This document shows positions 1 through 8,223 of a stretch of DNA of 13,157 nucleotides, piece after piece; position 1 is the first letter of the stretch; every line of letters starts with the position of its first letter. The notes beneath the pieces were generated by a model, which was not told the origin of the DNA, did not search any database, and saw only the letters and a list, made by a program, of their open reading frames with translations. The DNA is taken from NCBI GenBank assembly GCA_030374735.1, contig JASCIV010000738.1, forward strand, positions 1 through 13,157, read 5' to 3'. Source of the stretch: Gracilaria caudata (Eukaryota > Rhodophyta > Florideophyceae > Gracilariales > Gracilariaceae). A program made the position numbers and the translations under genes.

Positions 1-606
1 CTAGGGAGCACTCGGAGGGCTCAACCTAGAAGGTGTAGAAGGGATACCCGAGAGGTGTGAGAAGTACCGATCACGGGGAGGGGCAAGATAGCCGGCTGGC
101 TCACCTGTATCACTTGGCAGGTGTGGTGGCAGGCGCACAGTGTGCTAGTAAAACCTGAATAGTACTGGTTATCCTAGAAGGTCGACTGTAGAAACCTTAG
201 GGTGAAACACTTAACCAGGAGGTACTTAGCTTTACGATATTGATGGAGGTGGCCATGCTTGGTGTGTACATACCGCGCAGGCCACATGGCCTCCCGTGGC
301 AATCCATGCCACGTGGCCAGCCCGAAGGGCACTTGAGGTGCACCCCCGTGCCCGTATCTACCCTAGCGACATTAAAGACTAATTACCTATAGCGTACAGA
401 CTCCATCCTTGGTACATGAACCATAATCGCAATACCACCTTGGTCCCACTATATTACAGATCGACCGCTACCCTCTGGTGGCATAATACAGAGCACCGCG
501 CAAGCGGGAAAAATCCATAAGTAGGTGAAAACGGCCCTGAGAATGATTGCACTTCATTCCACGAAATGGAAGCGACCCCAGGTATCTGGAAATTTCATAG
601 ACATGT
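1..606. other. Gene-free stretch with nested short palindromes
   Basis: No open frame of useful length is present on either strand. Positions 280-318 are rich in GGCCAC/GTGGCC words. A perfect 7-bp hairpin lies here (CGTGGCA at 295-301, TGCCACG at 307-313, 5-base loop), and its right arm sits inside the perfect 10-bp palindrome GCCACGTGGC, which contains a CACGTG core. A 10-bp direct repeat CCTAGAAGGT occurs at 25-34 and 173-182, each copy followed within a few bases by GTAGAA. The stretch could be the edge of an old repeat element, but no terminal repeats, primer binding site or polymerase frame are visible, so nothing is assigned. Confidence 0.4.
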
Positions 607-1737
607 TCAAAACTCCAAAGAGATAAAGCTTTTGTAGCTGCGCTGGAACACGTCGAAGATATAGTTGATTGTGTTAATCGATAAGTTCTCGATAAGGAGA
701 TGGTTATGCTCAGTATAGATGTCTGCGTAGGTCAACCGCATGATCTTGTGACGAGTTGAAAAAATCTTCAGTAAATCATTACACACAAATGCGTTTCCGG
801 AGATGCACTGCAAGTCATGAATTCCAACGTACTCCTGTATCATAGATAGAAAAGCCTCTTCGAAAACATTGTAGGTGATATCCTTGTAAAGAACCGTTAT
901 CGAACCAAGATAAACTGTAAAACTTCTATTACGGTCAATATCAAGAAATAAATTCAAGACGGCTTTCCCTTCTGAGAGAAAAAAGGATTGAACAAAAATG
1001 GTCGTATGACATCGAATTTTTCGAGCGTTTTTGCGACGTATATGCTTAACGATGTTACTGTTCGACCTTTGGTGGTAATCTTGAACGATGCTTGAGATTT
1101 TTAACATAGTGAAGTTGTGCTCAGCGAGCCATGGGAATTGCTTTTTTTTGAAAGATCTGCTTATAAGTGGGCTCGTTAACATCAAGCGGTAAGACGTTGA
1201 CTTAAAGAAACCGAGCAACGACTTTAGAGATTTTGTGATGAAGTGATTGTAAGTATGGTTCTGTTGGACTAGTTATCAAATTTAGGAGAGGGTCATAGTA
1301 CGCATATGGTCTTAGTATCTCATAGTATCTTGAAGGTAAAATGGTTAAAATCTGCATAAGTGATAGAAGGGATTGATAACATACATAGAATTAGAATCCA
1401 TCATTTTGTTATTTGATGCTGGGGCCGACATAAATCTTGTGAGGATCAAGTAGATGACTGGAGTGGCGTTAAGGTAGATAAGATGTTCTTGGGGCCCGGC
1501 GTTTGACGCAGTAATTTGAACTTTCAACTTTGAAGTTGCGGATTGCGATCATTCGAGTAGAAGTGATTCATAATTGATCTTTGTTAGGCCGCCCGAAGTT
1601 CTGTTTTTGGGAGCGTGATCGTGGATGAGCTGTACAGATATTGCTACGTTTGGCTTACGTCTCATGAAAAGGCGTAAGTTGCGATGTGCACTGTCAATTT
1701 GAAAGTAAGGGGTTTCAAATAACTTGATGAGACTCAT
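607..1737 (-). pseudogene. Broken minus-strand frame, possible decayed gene of unknown family
   Basis: I do not recognise this protein. A single minus-strand frame runs from a true ATG at 1737 down to the stop at 607. It is interrupted by TGA at 1549-1551, TAA at 1345-1347 and a cluster of stops at 1312, 1282, 1276 and 1273. The pieces are about 62, 67 and 221 codons long and stay in the same frame. The last piece, after the 1273 stop, has no ATG near its start, and its first Met lies about 12 residues beyond the TTG at 1218. It is rich in Ile, Leu, Phe, Asn and Lys, with no signal peptide or membrane segment seen. The DNA is clearly more AT-rich than the flanking genes. Introns are an alternative: a GTATGT donor-like word lies on the minus strand at 1384-1379 and a TACTAA-like word near 1318, but the AG acceptors I tried do not restore the frame. 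Chance open frames in AT-rich DNA remain possible. Confidence 0.3.
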
Positions 1738-2131
1738 GATGAGAAACTAAATTCAATGGGAGCATCTTGAAAAGTTTTACAGTTGTTCAACTAATTCGAA
1801 CTTCTTTACCACCACGGGGCTACGTGAGGTACCCTAAATGTGAGCAGGAAGTTTCCTGGGAAGGGAGGAAAGTTTCCATTTTGTACTTTCTCGACAATGT
1901 CGAATAGACACTACAAGGGTAGTAGCTGTGCTTCTGATCAGAAGTTGGAAACAAGACATTTTCCGAATTATTTTTTTTAAACCTCACGGACTGTACTGTT
2001 TTAGGATAGTCTCCCTGCTACGGTTTTTGGTTGTGAAGGGGTTAATTGCCCATTAAAGGCAGGAGGAAAAAGTTACCAAATCCTCCCCCTCGGGGGTGTT
2101 CTGGAAAACGAAAAGTGGCACTGAGCAGAAG

Positions 2132-2396
2132 GTGAGTTTTCTCTTTCACAAACCCGATTTTTCTTTACAAAATGGTTCCTGTGTTTCGTTAATGCTCTCT
2201 GCATCCCTGATGTCATCACCACCTCTGCCCTGCACCTCGCACTCCGCTTCGTCATTGCTCGCATCCTTCGTCGTTCTCCGCGGAGTCAAATCTTTATTGC
2301 CGTGTGTCAACAACCATCTGTCACGTCACGGTGCCAGTTTTCCCCGACCTGTGCGCCTTCGTTTGGCCATCAGTCAATGGACTTCGTCAATCCCAG
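2132..2396 (+). other. Possible 5' leader intron of the kinase gene
   Basis: AAG|GTGAGT at 2129-2137 fits the 5' splice consensus very well, and a pyrimidine-containing stretch ends in CCCAG at 2392-2396, four bases before the kinase ATG. Removing this segment would not change the protein, because TGA at 2398-2400 directly precedes the ATG in frame whether or not splicing occurs. This is inference from splice consensus only. A second AG at 2371-2372 (CATCAG) could serve instead. Confidence 0.3.
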
Positions 2397-2400
2397 GTGA

Positions 2401-5400
2401 ATGGCGTCTGAGCGCGCCGCGCAGGTGCTGCATGGTCGAGAGGGTTCGTACGCGCTTCTGGAGGTGATTGGAAAAGGCGCTTACGGAATAGTTTACAAAG
2501 GAATCTGGCGCGAGGTTGGACGTCATGTCGCAATCAAGCGCGCTTCGCGTTCGAAGTTATCCTCAGATGAAGAGAAAGCGCTGCAGACTGAGATTCAGTT
2601 GTTCAAGAATCTCAAACACCGTCATATCGTCAATTACATTGAGGCTGTCGATGACCCTAGCTCGAGGTTTCTAGACATTGTTATGGAGTTTGTGGAGGGG
2701 GGAAGTTTATTTAACATTGTTCGAAACATTCGAAAGAGTAAGGATGATGGTGAGCGCATTTTCGATGAAAGAGTCGTGGCTGATTTCATCCGCCAAGTAG
2801 TGCTTGGTTTAGACTATCTGCATAGCCAAGGTGTTGTTCATCGCGATATCAAGGGCGCAAATATTTTGGTCACCAAAGAAAGTCATGTCAAACTCGCAGA
2901 TTTCGGTGTTGCTTCCACAAAGCCAGCAGATCAATCAAGCCCATTTGATGTGGCAGGCTCTCCATACTGGATGGCACCGGAGATCATCAATCTCACTGGT
3001 TCTTCAACAGCGTCTGATATATGGTCTGTTGGATGTACTGTAGTAGAAGTACTAACCGGGTTTCCTCCGTATCATGAACTTTCCGATGTTACTGCGTTGT
3101 TCAGAATCGTTTCCGATGACTGTCCACCTCTACCACCGAATTTATCTGCTGAGTGTCAGGACTTTCTGAAGAAATGCTTCAACAAGGATATGCACACGCG
3201 AATTAGCGCCAAAGAACTTCTCCGCCACCGATGGCTCAGGAGAGATGATGCGAAAGAAGATTTTGAATCTGACAATGACCACGTGAAGACCAGCGCAGAT
3301 GGCATCAATGCGGTCATTGTTGAGTCGAGTCATGCGTATTCTGAGACCTCACCGGTCAACATAGTCGGTACACTAGGGCTCTATGAAGAATCTAAGGATG
3401 AAGATTTTAATGATCTTGAGTTTGAGGAGGCTGAAAGCACTGAGGGTGCTGACCAACATGCTGGGCTGGGAGCAAACGGTATCCCGCCGTCAACTTTCAA
3501 TGCCGATGCTTTCGATTTTGGGAGCAGCGAAAAAGATCAGGAAGCTATTCAGGAGAACCTGGATCTCCTCGCGAATCAGGACGCGCTTGTCAGTACTGCC
3601 GAGCTTCATCGTTTGAGTTTAAGTGAGGATCCGTTCAAAGATGTTTTGGACGATCCAGAAGTGGAACTAGAACGAGAAAGAGAGAGAAGACAAAAAGAAG
3701 TATGGGACATGGTGAAGCGTTTTGCTGCGTCAATTGGAAAAGATACGGATACTCACGTTGCGGCTTGCGATGCACTCGTTGACATCTTTCATAAGTATCC
3801 GGAACAGCGTCACTTCTTTATATACGATCCTGGCTTGAACCCGATTATTGAGGCCTTAGAACTTGGAGGAAGGGATTCCATGGTAGAGGCGTCACTGCGA
3901 GTTACTTTAAGTATTCTTGGAGACAACGGACAGGGGATATCAGGTGATCAGGAAGGTGGAAATGTGAAGACAACGCCTTCCGATATTCAGGCCTTTGGTT
4001 ATCCACGAGTTTCCAATATCAGACAGGACTTGTGTCTTGCGGGGTTTGTTCCTGTTGTAATGAAATACTGTCGAAGATCGGCGCCTCTGCAAGCCCGTCT
4101 TCTTTCAGCGAGATTCATGGAGAAGATGATTGAACTTGAAAGCACATTGAACATGTTTATTGCTTGCCGAGGATTTATTGTCTTTGTAGATATGCTGGAG
4201 CCAGACATTCTAAATATCGGCGAGCTCACTAGAATAGCTTTGAAGGGGATTGATCGAATGCTTTCCATGGAAAATCAGCGCCATAAGAGAGATTTTTGTC
4301 GTCGGTTCGCGTCATGTGGGCTGCTTGATCGCATTGTCGACGGAATATCTCATAATATGAACTTCCTCGAAAAGCACAAGAATGACAAAAAGAAGCTTTT
4401 GCCAGAACGTGAAGATGTTCAAGGTCATGTTTCAAGGCTTGCCAACTTACTGGAAACGTTCGCTGCTCGTGCAGATGCTATCGTGAAAACGACAATGATT
4501 ACTCATTCAGTCTTGAACCCCATCATTCGCCAAATAACAAATCGATTAACACCGTTATCCGGTATTCTATCAATTTTGTGCTGCATACGGGATCTATCAC
4601 GCGATCCACTGACGCATATGGCGCTTCAACAGGCGTCCACAATTGAGACTCTGGTTCAATATCTCTCGGTGGACATTCGAACGTTAGAGACCAACCCACG
4701 ACATTTTATCATTTCATCACTACATAATCTTTGTATTGTATCCCCTGCTCGTCAAGAGATCGCCGCACGGTCTGGTCTTGTACCACATTTGCAGAGATAT
4801 ATTACTTCCAAGGATATGAACCTACGGTCACTTTGCATTGACATGTATTCAGGACTGGCTTGTGCTGGGTGGGCTACTCGTGTAGAACTCGCGAAGCATA
4901 ATGGAGCAGATTTTTATGTCGACCTACTCGTGATGCTCTCGGCTCCTGGTACTGTTCGAAAGTGGCAGGCAAAAGTGTTACAATCATTCTCAGAATGGTT
5001 AGATGATGAGGGGCAGTCTGATCACGTCGAAAACAGACTTGTTTCTGACAGAAACAAAACTCGCATGTGCAATTCACTCGCTCGAATTCGTCTCATCGAC
5101 ATCGAGGCGGTATTGGAACCATATCTGAAGATGGTGACTGTCTCGCGGACCATAAACATTGTCTATGGAGGAAGTGAGGAACTAATGTCAGCTATGGTTC
5201 GTTGGCTTGAAAACATGTACAGCGATGAGAGTGGAAGCGGTCCTCGTAGTAGATTGCTTCTGCTAAGGACTTTGCTTAGTCATGTGAAGCATTGGACGCG
5301 GGAATCTGCTAATCAAGGTTTGGTGAACGCCCTTAAGCTTCTTCTAAAAGATGTGGTTGAAGAGGAAGAAGAAGCGATCATTGTTAGAGAGCAAGCGTCG

Positions 5401-5439
5401 CTGCTGCTAACTGCACTGGAGAGCAATTGTCCTTCATGA
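2401..5439 (+). CDS. Cdc7/Cdc15/MAP3K-epsilon-type protein kinase with helical-repeat tail
   Basis: This is a Ser/Thr kinase of the STE-group family that acts in septation/cytokinesis signalling (fungal Cdc7/SepH) or in plant cell division and pollen viability (MAP3K-epsilon). Its target here is unknown. The catalytic domain spans residues 17-279. It has the glycine loop GKGAYG (24-29), VAIK with Lys46, a likely helix-C Glu64, HRDIKGAN (147-154, catalytic Asp149), DFG (167-169), GSPYWMAPE (186-194), Asp206 and Arg267, so it should be active. An acidic, probably disordered linker follows (about 281-415), then a charged helix around 418-440. The remaining 570 residues are all-helical with ARM/HEAT-like character, the same overall arrangement as plant MAP3K-epsilon. 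The ATG at 2401 is preceded immediately by an in-frame TGA, which fixes the N-terminus. The 1,012-codon frame has no intron. Family assignment is secure; pathway membership is inferred. Confidence 0.95.
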   Translation: MASERAAQVLHGREGSYALLEVIGKGAYGIVYKGIWREVGRHVAIKRASRSKLSSDEEKALQTEIQLFKNLKHRHIVNYIEAVDDPSSRFLDIVMEFVEGGSLFNIVRNIRKSKDDGERIFDERVVADFIRQVVLGLDYLHSQGVVHRDIKGANILVTKESHVKLADFGVASTKPADQSSPFDVAGSPYWMAPEIINLTGSSTASDIWSVGCTVVEVLTGFPPYHELSDVTALFRIVSDDCPPLPPNLSAECQDFLKKCFNKDMHTRISAKELLRHRWLRRDDAKEDFESDNDHVKTSADGINAVIVESSHAYSETSPVNIVGTLGLYEESKDEDFNDLEFEEAESTEGADQHAGLGANGIPPSTFNADAFDFGSSEKDQEAIQENLDLLANQDALVSTAELHRLSLSEDPFKDVLDDPEVELERERERRQKEVWDMVKRFAASIGKDTDTHVAACDALVDIFHKYPEQRHFFIYDPGLNPIIEALELGGRDSMVEASLRVTLSILGDNGQGISGDQEGGNVKTTPSDIQAFGYPRVSNIRQDLCLAGFVPVVMKYCRRSAPLQARLLSARFMEKMIELESTLNMFIACRGFIVFVDMLEPDILNIGELTRIALKGIDRMLSMENQRHKRDFCRRFASCGLLDRIVDGISHNMNFLEKHKNDKKKLLPEREDVQGHVSRLANLLETFAARADAIVKTTMITHSVLNPIIRQITNRLTPLSGILSILCCIRDLSRDPLTHMALQQASTIETLVQYLSVDIRTLETNPRHFIISSLHNLCIVSPARQEIAARSGLVPHLQRYITSKDMNLRSLCIDMYSGLACAGWATRVELAKHNGADFYVDLLVMLSAPGTVRKWQAKVLQSFSEWLDDEGQSDHVENRLVSDRNKTRMCNSLARIRLIDIEAVLEPYLKMVTVSRTINIVYGGSEELMSAMVRWLENMYSDESGSGPRSRLLLLRTLLSHVKHWTRESANQGLVNALKLLLKDVVEEEEEAIIVREQASLLLTALESNCPS

Positions 5440-5662
5440 CTTTGCCAACCAAATGCACCTTTGGATGTCACATGTCCTCGACGGGATAATTGTCTCTGCG
5501 AGGCGACAAGGGGCACAAAATGAAGTTCTTGTAGATTACATCCTCTTGCGCAATGTATTTTCCATGGAGCTATGGACATCTTTGAAGTAAGGTTAAGAGT
5601 GACACGCATGGGTGATGTCAGTTTCAAAGGTCTTCCGCTTTTCCTGGGAAGGTGCTGCTATA

Positions 5663-5668
5663 AATAAA
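5663..5668 (+). terminator. AATAAA polyadenylation signal candidate for the kinase gene
   Basis: A canonical AATAAA lies 224 bases after the kinase stop, followed by AT-rich sequence and a GT-containing stretch. Distance and context suit a 3' untranslated region. Use of AATAAA in this organism is assumed, since the other genes here show no clear copy. Confidence 0.4.
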
Positions 5669-5777
5669 GAATGTACATATAATCTGATTTGAGTTCCCCT
5701 CAGGTATCGCAGTGGAGCAAGGAACCCTTTCTGTCACGTGGAAAGAAACGTGAATATCAATTTGAAACTTCTGCTTG

Positions 5778-5804
5778 CTTGGGCATAATCACATAATGCC
5801 CAAG
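5778..5804. repeat. Perfect 9-bp inverted repeat with 9-base loop
   Basis: CTTGGGCAT (5778-5786) and ATGCCCAAG (5796-5804) are exact reverse complements around the loop AATCACATA. The element lies in the gap between the kinase 3' end and a small orphan frame. A CACGTG box (5735-5740) sits about 40 bases upstream. It could be a hairpin in RNA, a dyad protein-binding site or a remnant of a small inverted-repeat element; nothing in the sequence decides between these. Confidence 0.5.
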
Positions 5805-5935
5805 ATCCACAACTCGTTACCGAGGGACACGGGCCCAGGTACACTTTTTGTGGAGCTCCGCCACAATTGAAGCCTCCTTCCTATGTTCGGCACGTAGATC
5901 AGGTCATCGAGCAGTCTCGAACTGCGGAGGAACGA

Positions 5936-6136
5936 ATGGCTGTCCAAATGGTTGATTTGCGTGGAGCGGATGACGGAGGGTTTACGAAGATCGCTAATGA
6001 AAAGGGAGTAAAGCTACTCGAAGGGGTGCCAGAAACCATTTGTGAAAGAGATATTTATCTGTACAAGAGTGATACATATATACAACGACGTAATAAATCT
6101 ACAGCGCCGTTAGTGGAAGAGGGAAGTACAGGATAG
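5936..6136 (+). CDS. Small hypothetical frame, possible gene end or remnant
   Basis: I do not recognise this product. From the ATG at 5936 it would encode 66 residues, highly charged, with no signal peptide or membrane segment. The frame is open for a further 49 codons upstream (from 5789, after TAA at 5786-5788) but without any ATG. The reading could therefore be a 3' exon entered by splicing, for instance after GGGCCCAG ending at 5838, or a remnant. It ends 55 bases before the stop of the oppositely oriented gene at 6191, so the two would be convergent. An AATAAA at about 6091 lies inside the frame. Composition resembles real protein (mixed charged and hydrophobic residues, ending in a Glu/Gly/Ser-rich tail), but the length gives weak support. 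Confidence 0.25.
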   Translation: MAVQMVDLRGADDGGFTKIANEKGVKLLEGVPETICERDIYLYKSDTYIQRRNKSTAPLVEEGSTG

Positions 6137-6190
6137 ATTCAAAGGAATAAGAAGAGAGGAGGGGAGGGAGGTATTGCAGCGAAATGCTTG

Positions 6191-7471
6191 TCATGGTTCT
6201 CGCTCTTGCAGCGATTGGGTTTGCGCTTCCGTGAAGAGGCCTATCATCTCGCGTATGTCAGGGACACCACCGTCCTGAAAGCCGTTTGCGAACTGGCGAT
6301 TATGGTGTTCGCCATCTTGTCTCCATTGTTCCATGAGCTCCTCGCTAATGTCAAACACAGCGTCTCGCTCTGGTTGCTGTGGCTCATCGAGTACGCCAGC
6401 AACGATGCTGTCGAACTGGGCAAACTCTTGCTCGTTACCAACCCACCTGCAGGTTTCCGCGTCCATATGCATGACAGGGAGCTGGACATCTGTGTGCGGC
6501 TGCAGAGGTTGCGATTCGTCTATTGCAGACAAGTCCATGTCGCCCAGCGCTTCCTCATCCTGATCGTTCTCCGCATAGGCAGAGAGCATTGCAATGGCGT
6601 TGGCCTGCGTTTGGTGATCACCGTGCGGCAGTCCTGCGGGCGCAAGTGTGCCGAATATAGAGATGTTTGTGGTGCACTGCTCTTGTCTGTCCTCCGGATA
6701 AGTGGCGACGATGGGCACCGTGATGTTAAGCTCATCGTCGTCGCTGTCGTCGTCTTGAGTGGGCAGAGCGGGAAACGGTGGGTCTCCCCCAGATGACTGC
6801 CGTCGGTGATCTTCGTCGCATTCCGGTTGCAGCGATGCGTGATGCCCCGGCAGTTGTTGCTCTGACTGTTCTGCATCAGAGACGGGTGCAGCATCAGCGT
6901 CGCGCACGTCGGGCAGCTTGCTGAACAGGCGCAGCACGGAGCAAGCGGAGCGAGGACTGTTGGTGGCTGATTCTGCGGAGACGACGGTGGGAAACGAGTC
7001 TGTTGAACACAGAAGCCACCGTTCATCAAGCGGCGGAACAGCGCACTTGGCAGTACACGAGACGGACGACGGCGCAGCGCACGAGTGGGGACAAGCTTGT
7101 GGAATTGCGCTTTGCGCGTCGCGATCGGTGCAAGAAGAGAGCGTGGTGGCCGAAGAAGACCGTGAGCGCGCATACGGGTGCGAGGCATCACTGTAGCTGT
7201 TGTCGGCGTAGGTGGATTTTGGGCGGTTGGGGAAAAGCGAGAGCGTGGACGGACGCTTGGTGGCGGCCAGACAGGGGCCGGTGTGCGCGTAGAGAGAGGT
7301 GGGGTCTGCTGGAGGGCGCGGGCGACGGAGTACCAGGTTGCGCAGCGTGCGGCGGAGAGAGCGGTGTCGCCATCTGAGCGCGTCGCGAAACATACGAGGC
7401 AGCGCTGGTTGTCGTAACGACGGCGACGACCCGTCCGAGGCGGGCGGCGTGTTGACGCAGAGAGAGAACAT
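6191..7471 (-). CDS. Uncharacterised protein, basic N-terminal part and acidic C-terminal half
   Basis: I do not recognise this 426-residue protein. The frame continues upstream of 7471 to at least 7894 without a stop, but the first ATG is at 7471; the next in-frame ATG gives residue 26. Residues 28-51 are strongly basic and include RNLVL (44-48), which fits the RxLxhydrophobic cyclin-docking pattern, though that pattern is common by chance. Residues 60-220 are Ser/Pro/Thr-rich and probably disordered. An acidic block DDDSDDDE sits at 240-247. The last 170 residues are rich in Asp, Glu and Gln, with predicted short helices and no Lys-rich segments. No membrane segment, zinc-binding array or enzyme motif is visible. 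The architecture would suit a nuclear regulatory protein, and E2F-like sites lie upstream, but function is not assigned. Several other frames are open across this GC-rich stretch; this one is the longest and has the most coherent composition. Confidence 0.6.
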   Translation of the reverse strand: MFSLCVNTPPASDGSSPSLRQPALPRMFRDALRWRHRSLRRTLRNLVLRRPRPPADPTSLYAHTGPCLAATKRPSTLSLFPNRPKSTYADNSYSDASHPYARSRSSSATTLSSCTDRDAQSAIPQACPHSCAAPSSVSCTAKCAVPPLDERWLLCSTDSFPTVVSAESATNSPRSACSVLRLFSKLPDVRDADAAPVSDAEQSEQQLPGHHASLQPECDEDHRRQSSGGDPPFPALPTQDDDSDDDELNITVPIVATYPEDRQEQCTTNISIFGTLAPAGLPHGDHQTQANAIAMLSAYAENDQDEEALGDMDLSAIDESQPLQPHTDVQLPVMHMDAETCRWVGNEQEFAQFDSIVAGVLDEPQQPERDAVFDISEELMEQWRQDGEHHNRQFANGFQDGGVPDIREMIGLFTEAQTQSLQEREP

Positions 7472-7708
7472 GACGGAGGTGGGAGGAGAGGAGGAAGGGG
7501 GAGAATTGGGACTGCTGCGCGCCCGGAAAGAAGACGGGTGAGCAGTGAAGTTGGGCGCGAGGGGTGCGGACGGTGGACGCGGATGGGGCGGTGTGGGGAG
7601 GCGGGTGGCGATGGCGAACGGGCCCGGAGATAAAAGGGGCGAGTGGCGACGGTGCAGTCGCAGGTGCTCCGCGTCGAACGGAGGCGCTCCGAATTGAGCG
7701 CGAAGCGA

Positions 7709-7763
7709 GCGCCAATTAGCGCTTATTGGCGCGTTTTTCGAAGGCGCGTGTAGTTTGGCGAAA
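7709..7763 (-). promoter_or_regulatory. E2F-like site cluster upstream of the 6191-7471 gene
   Basis: GCGCCAAT at 7709-7716 and ATTGGCGC at 7725-7732 form perfect 8-bp inverted arms around an AGCGCT-containing centre. TTTGGCGAAA lies at 7754-7763. These words match the E2F/DP binding pattern (TTTSSCGC and close variants), and the arms also carry CCAAT in both orientations. They lie about 240-290 bases upstream of the ATG at 7471, a normal promoter distance. In algae, plants and animals such sites mark S-phase genes, so the downstream gene may be cell-cycle regulated. This is inference from motif match only. Confidence 0.4.
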
Positions 7764-8045
7764 TGTTTTACAGCACGCGCGCACGTGGAGGTTTCGTGGC
7801 GGACAAGTGGATGCCGGACGCGCCGGCGGGGTGCCCGCTTCTGGTGTTCGCATGGTCTGCGTGTGTCGAGCGCGGTAGAAATGCCCGGTTGCATTCACCG
7901 CTGTCGCCTTGCTTAGAGACGGGCGCTTTCCCAGGCTGCATTGAGCAGGCACGGCGGTTTGAGGACAACGTTTGTTGCTTTCGTGGCGGCTTTGTGGAAG
8001 CTGCTACCCAGGTATGACTCCGGGCCCTTCAAGTCGCCGTGCATT

Positions 8046-8062
8046 GACGTGCATTGCACGTC
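8046..8062. repeat. 17-bp near-perfect palindrome GACGTGCA-T-TGCACGTC
   Basis: Two exact 8-bp arms are separated by a single T. The flanks add a further copy of ACGTC at 8063-8067 and TGCATTG words at 8040-8045 and 8051-8056. ACGT-core dyads are typical binding sites of bZIP factors. The palindrome lies about 160-200 bases upstream of the TATA-like element at 8253 and could belong to the same control region. Confidence 0.4.
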
Positions 8063-8223
8063 ACGTCGGGGCTGTGGGTGGCTTGCTCTCGAGCTTTGGT
8101 TGATGATGTGGGCTGTCTTCTACTGCTGATCGTTTGCATTTGTCTTGCGACCGTGCTCTTCACATCCCCACCTCGCACCCAGCGTTCCGCCTCGCTGTTT
8201 GATAATCAGCTTACATCTGGGGA

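Noticed and set aside
1..606. Possible LTR or retroelement end
   Set aside because: No terminal repeat pair, primer binding site, polypurine tract or polymerase frame could be shown inside the window.
2096..2467. Plus-strand frame overlapping the kinase start
   Set aside because: It begins at GTG, lies mostly in the leader, and runs out of frame into the conserved kinase region.
5829..5866. Resemblance of the RYTFCGAP reading to the activation loop of AGC kinases
   Set aside because: Only a few residues match, no APE or other kinase motif follows, and no upstream kinase sequence is present.
6188..6796. Hydrophobic plus-strand frame of about 200 codons antisense to the orphan gene
   Set aside because: It starts at TTG, and its hydrophobic character is what the complement of an Asp/Glu/Gln-rich coding strand would give. 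The opposite frame is longer and more coherent.
7472..7894. N-terminal extension of the 6191-7471 frame
   Set aside because: The frame is open but has no ATG above 7471, and it crosses the E2F-like promoter elements. The residues are Pro/Arg/Ser-rich, as expected from GC-rich non-coding DNA.
7763..8017. ATG-started plus-strand frame of 84 codons ending at a CAGGTATGA donor-like word
   Set aside because: The ATG overlaps an E2F-like site, the composition is not protein-like, and no continuing exon was found. It could be a first exon, but support is too thin.
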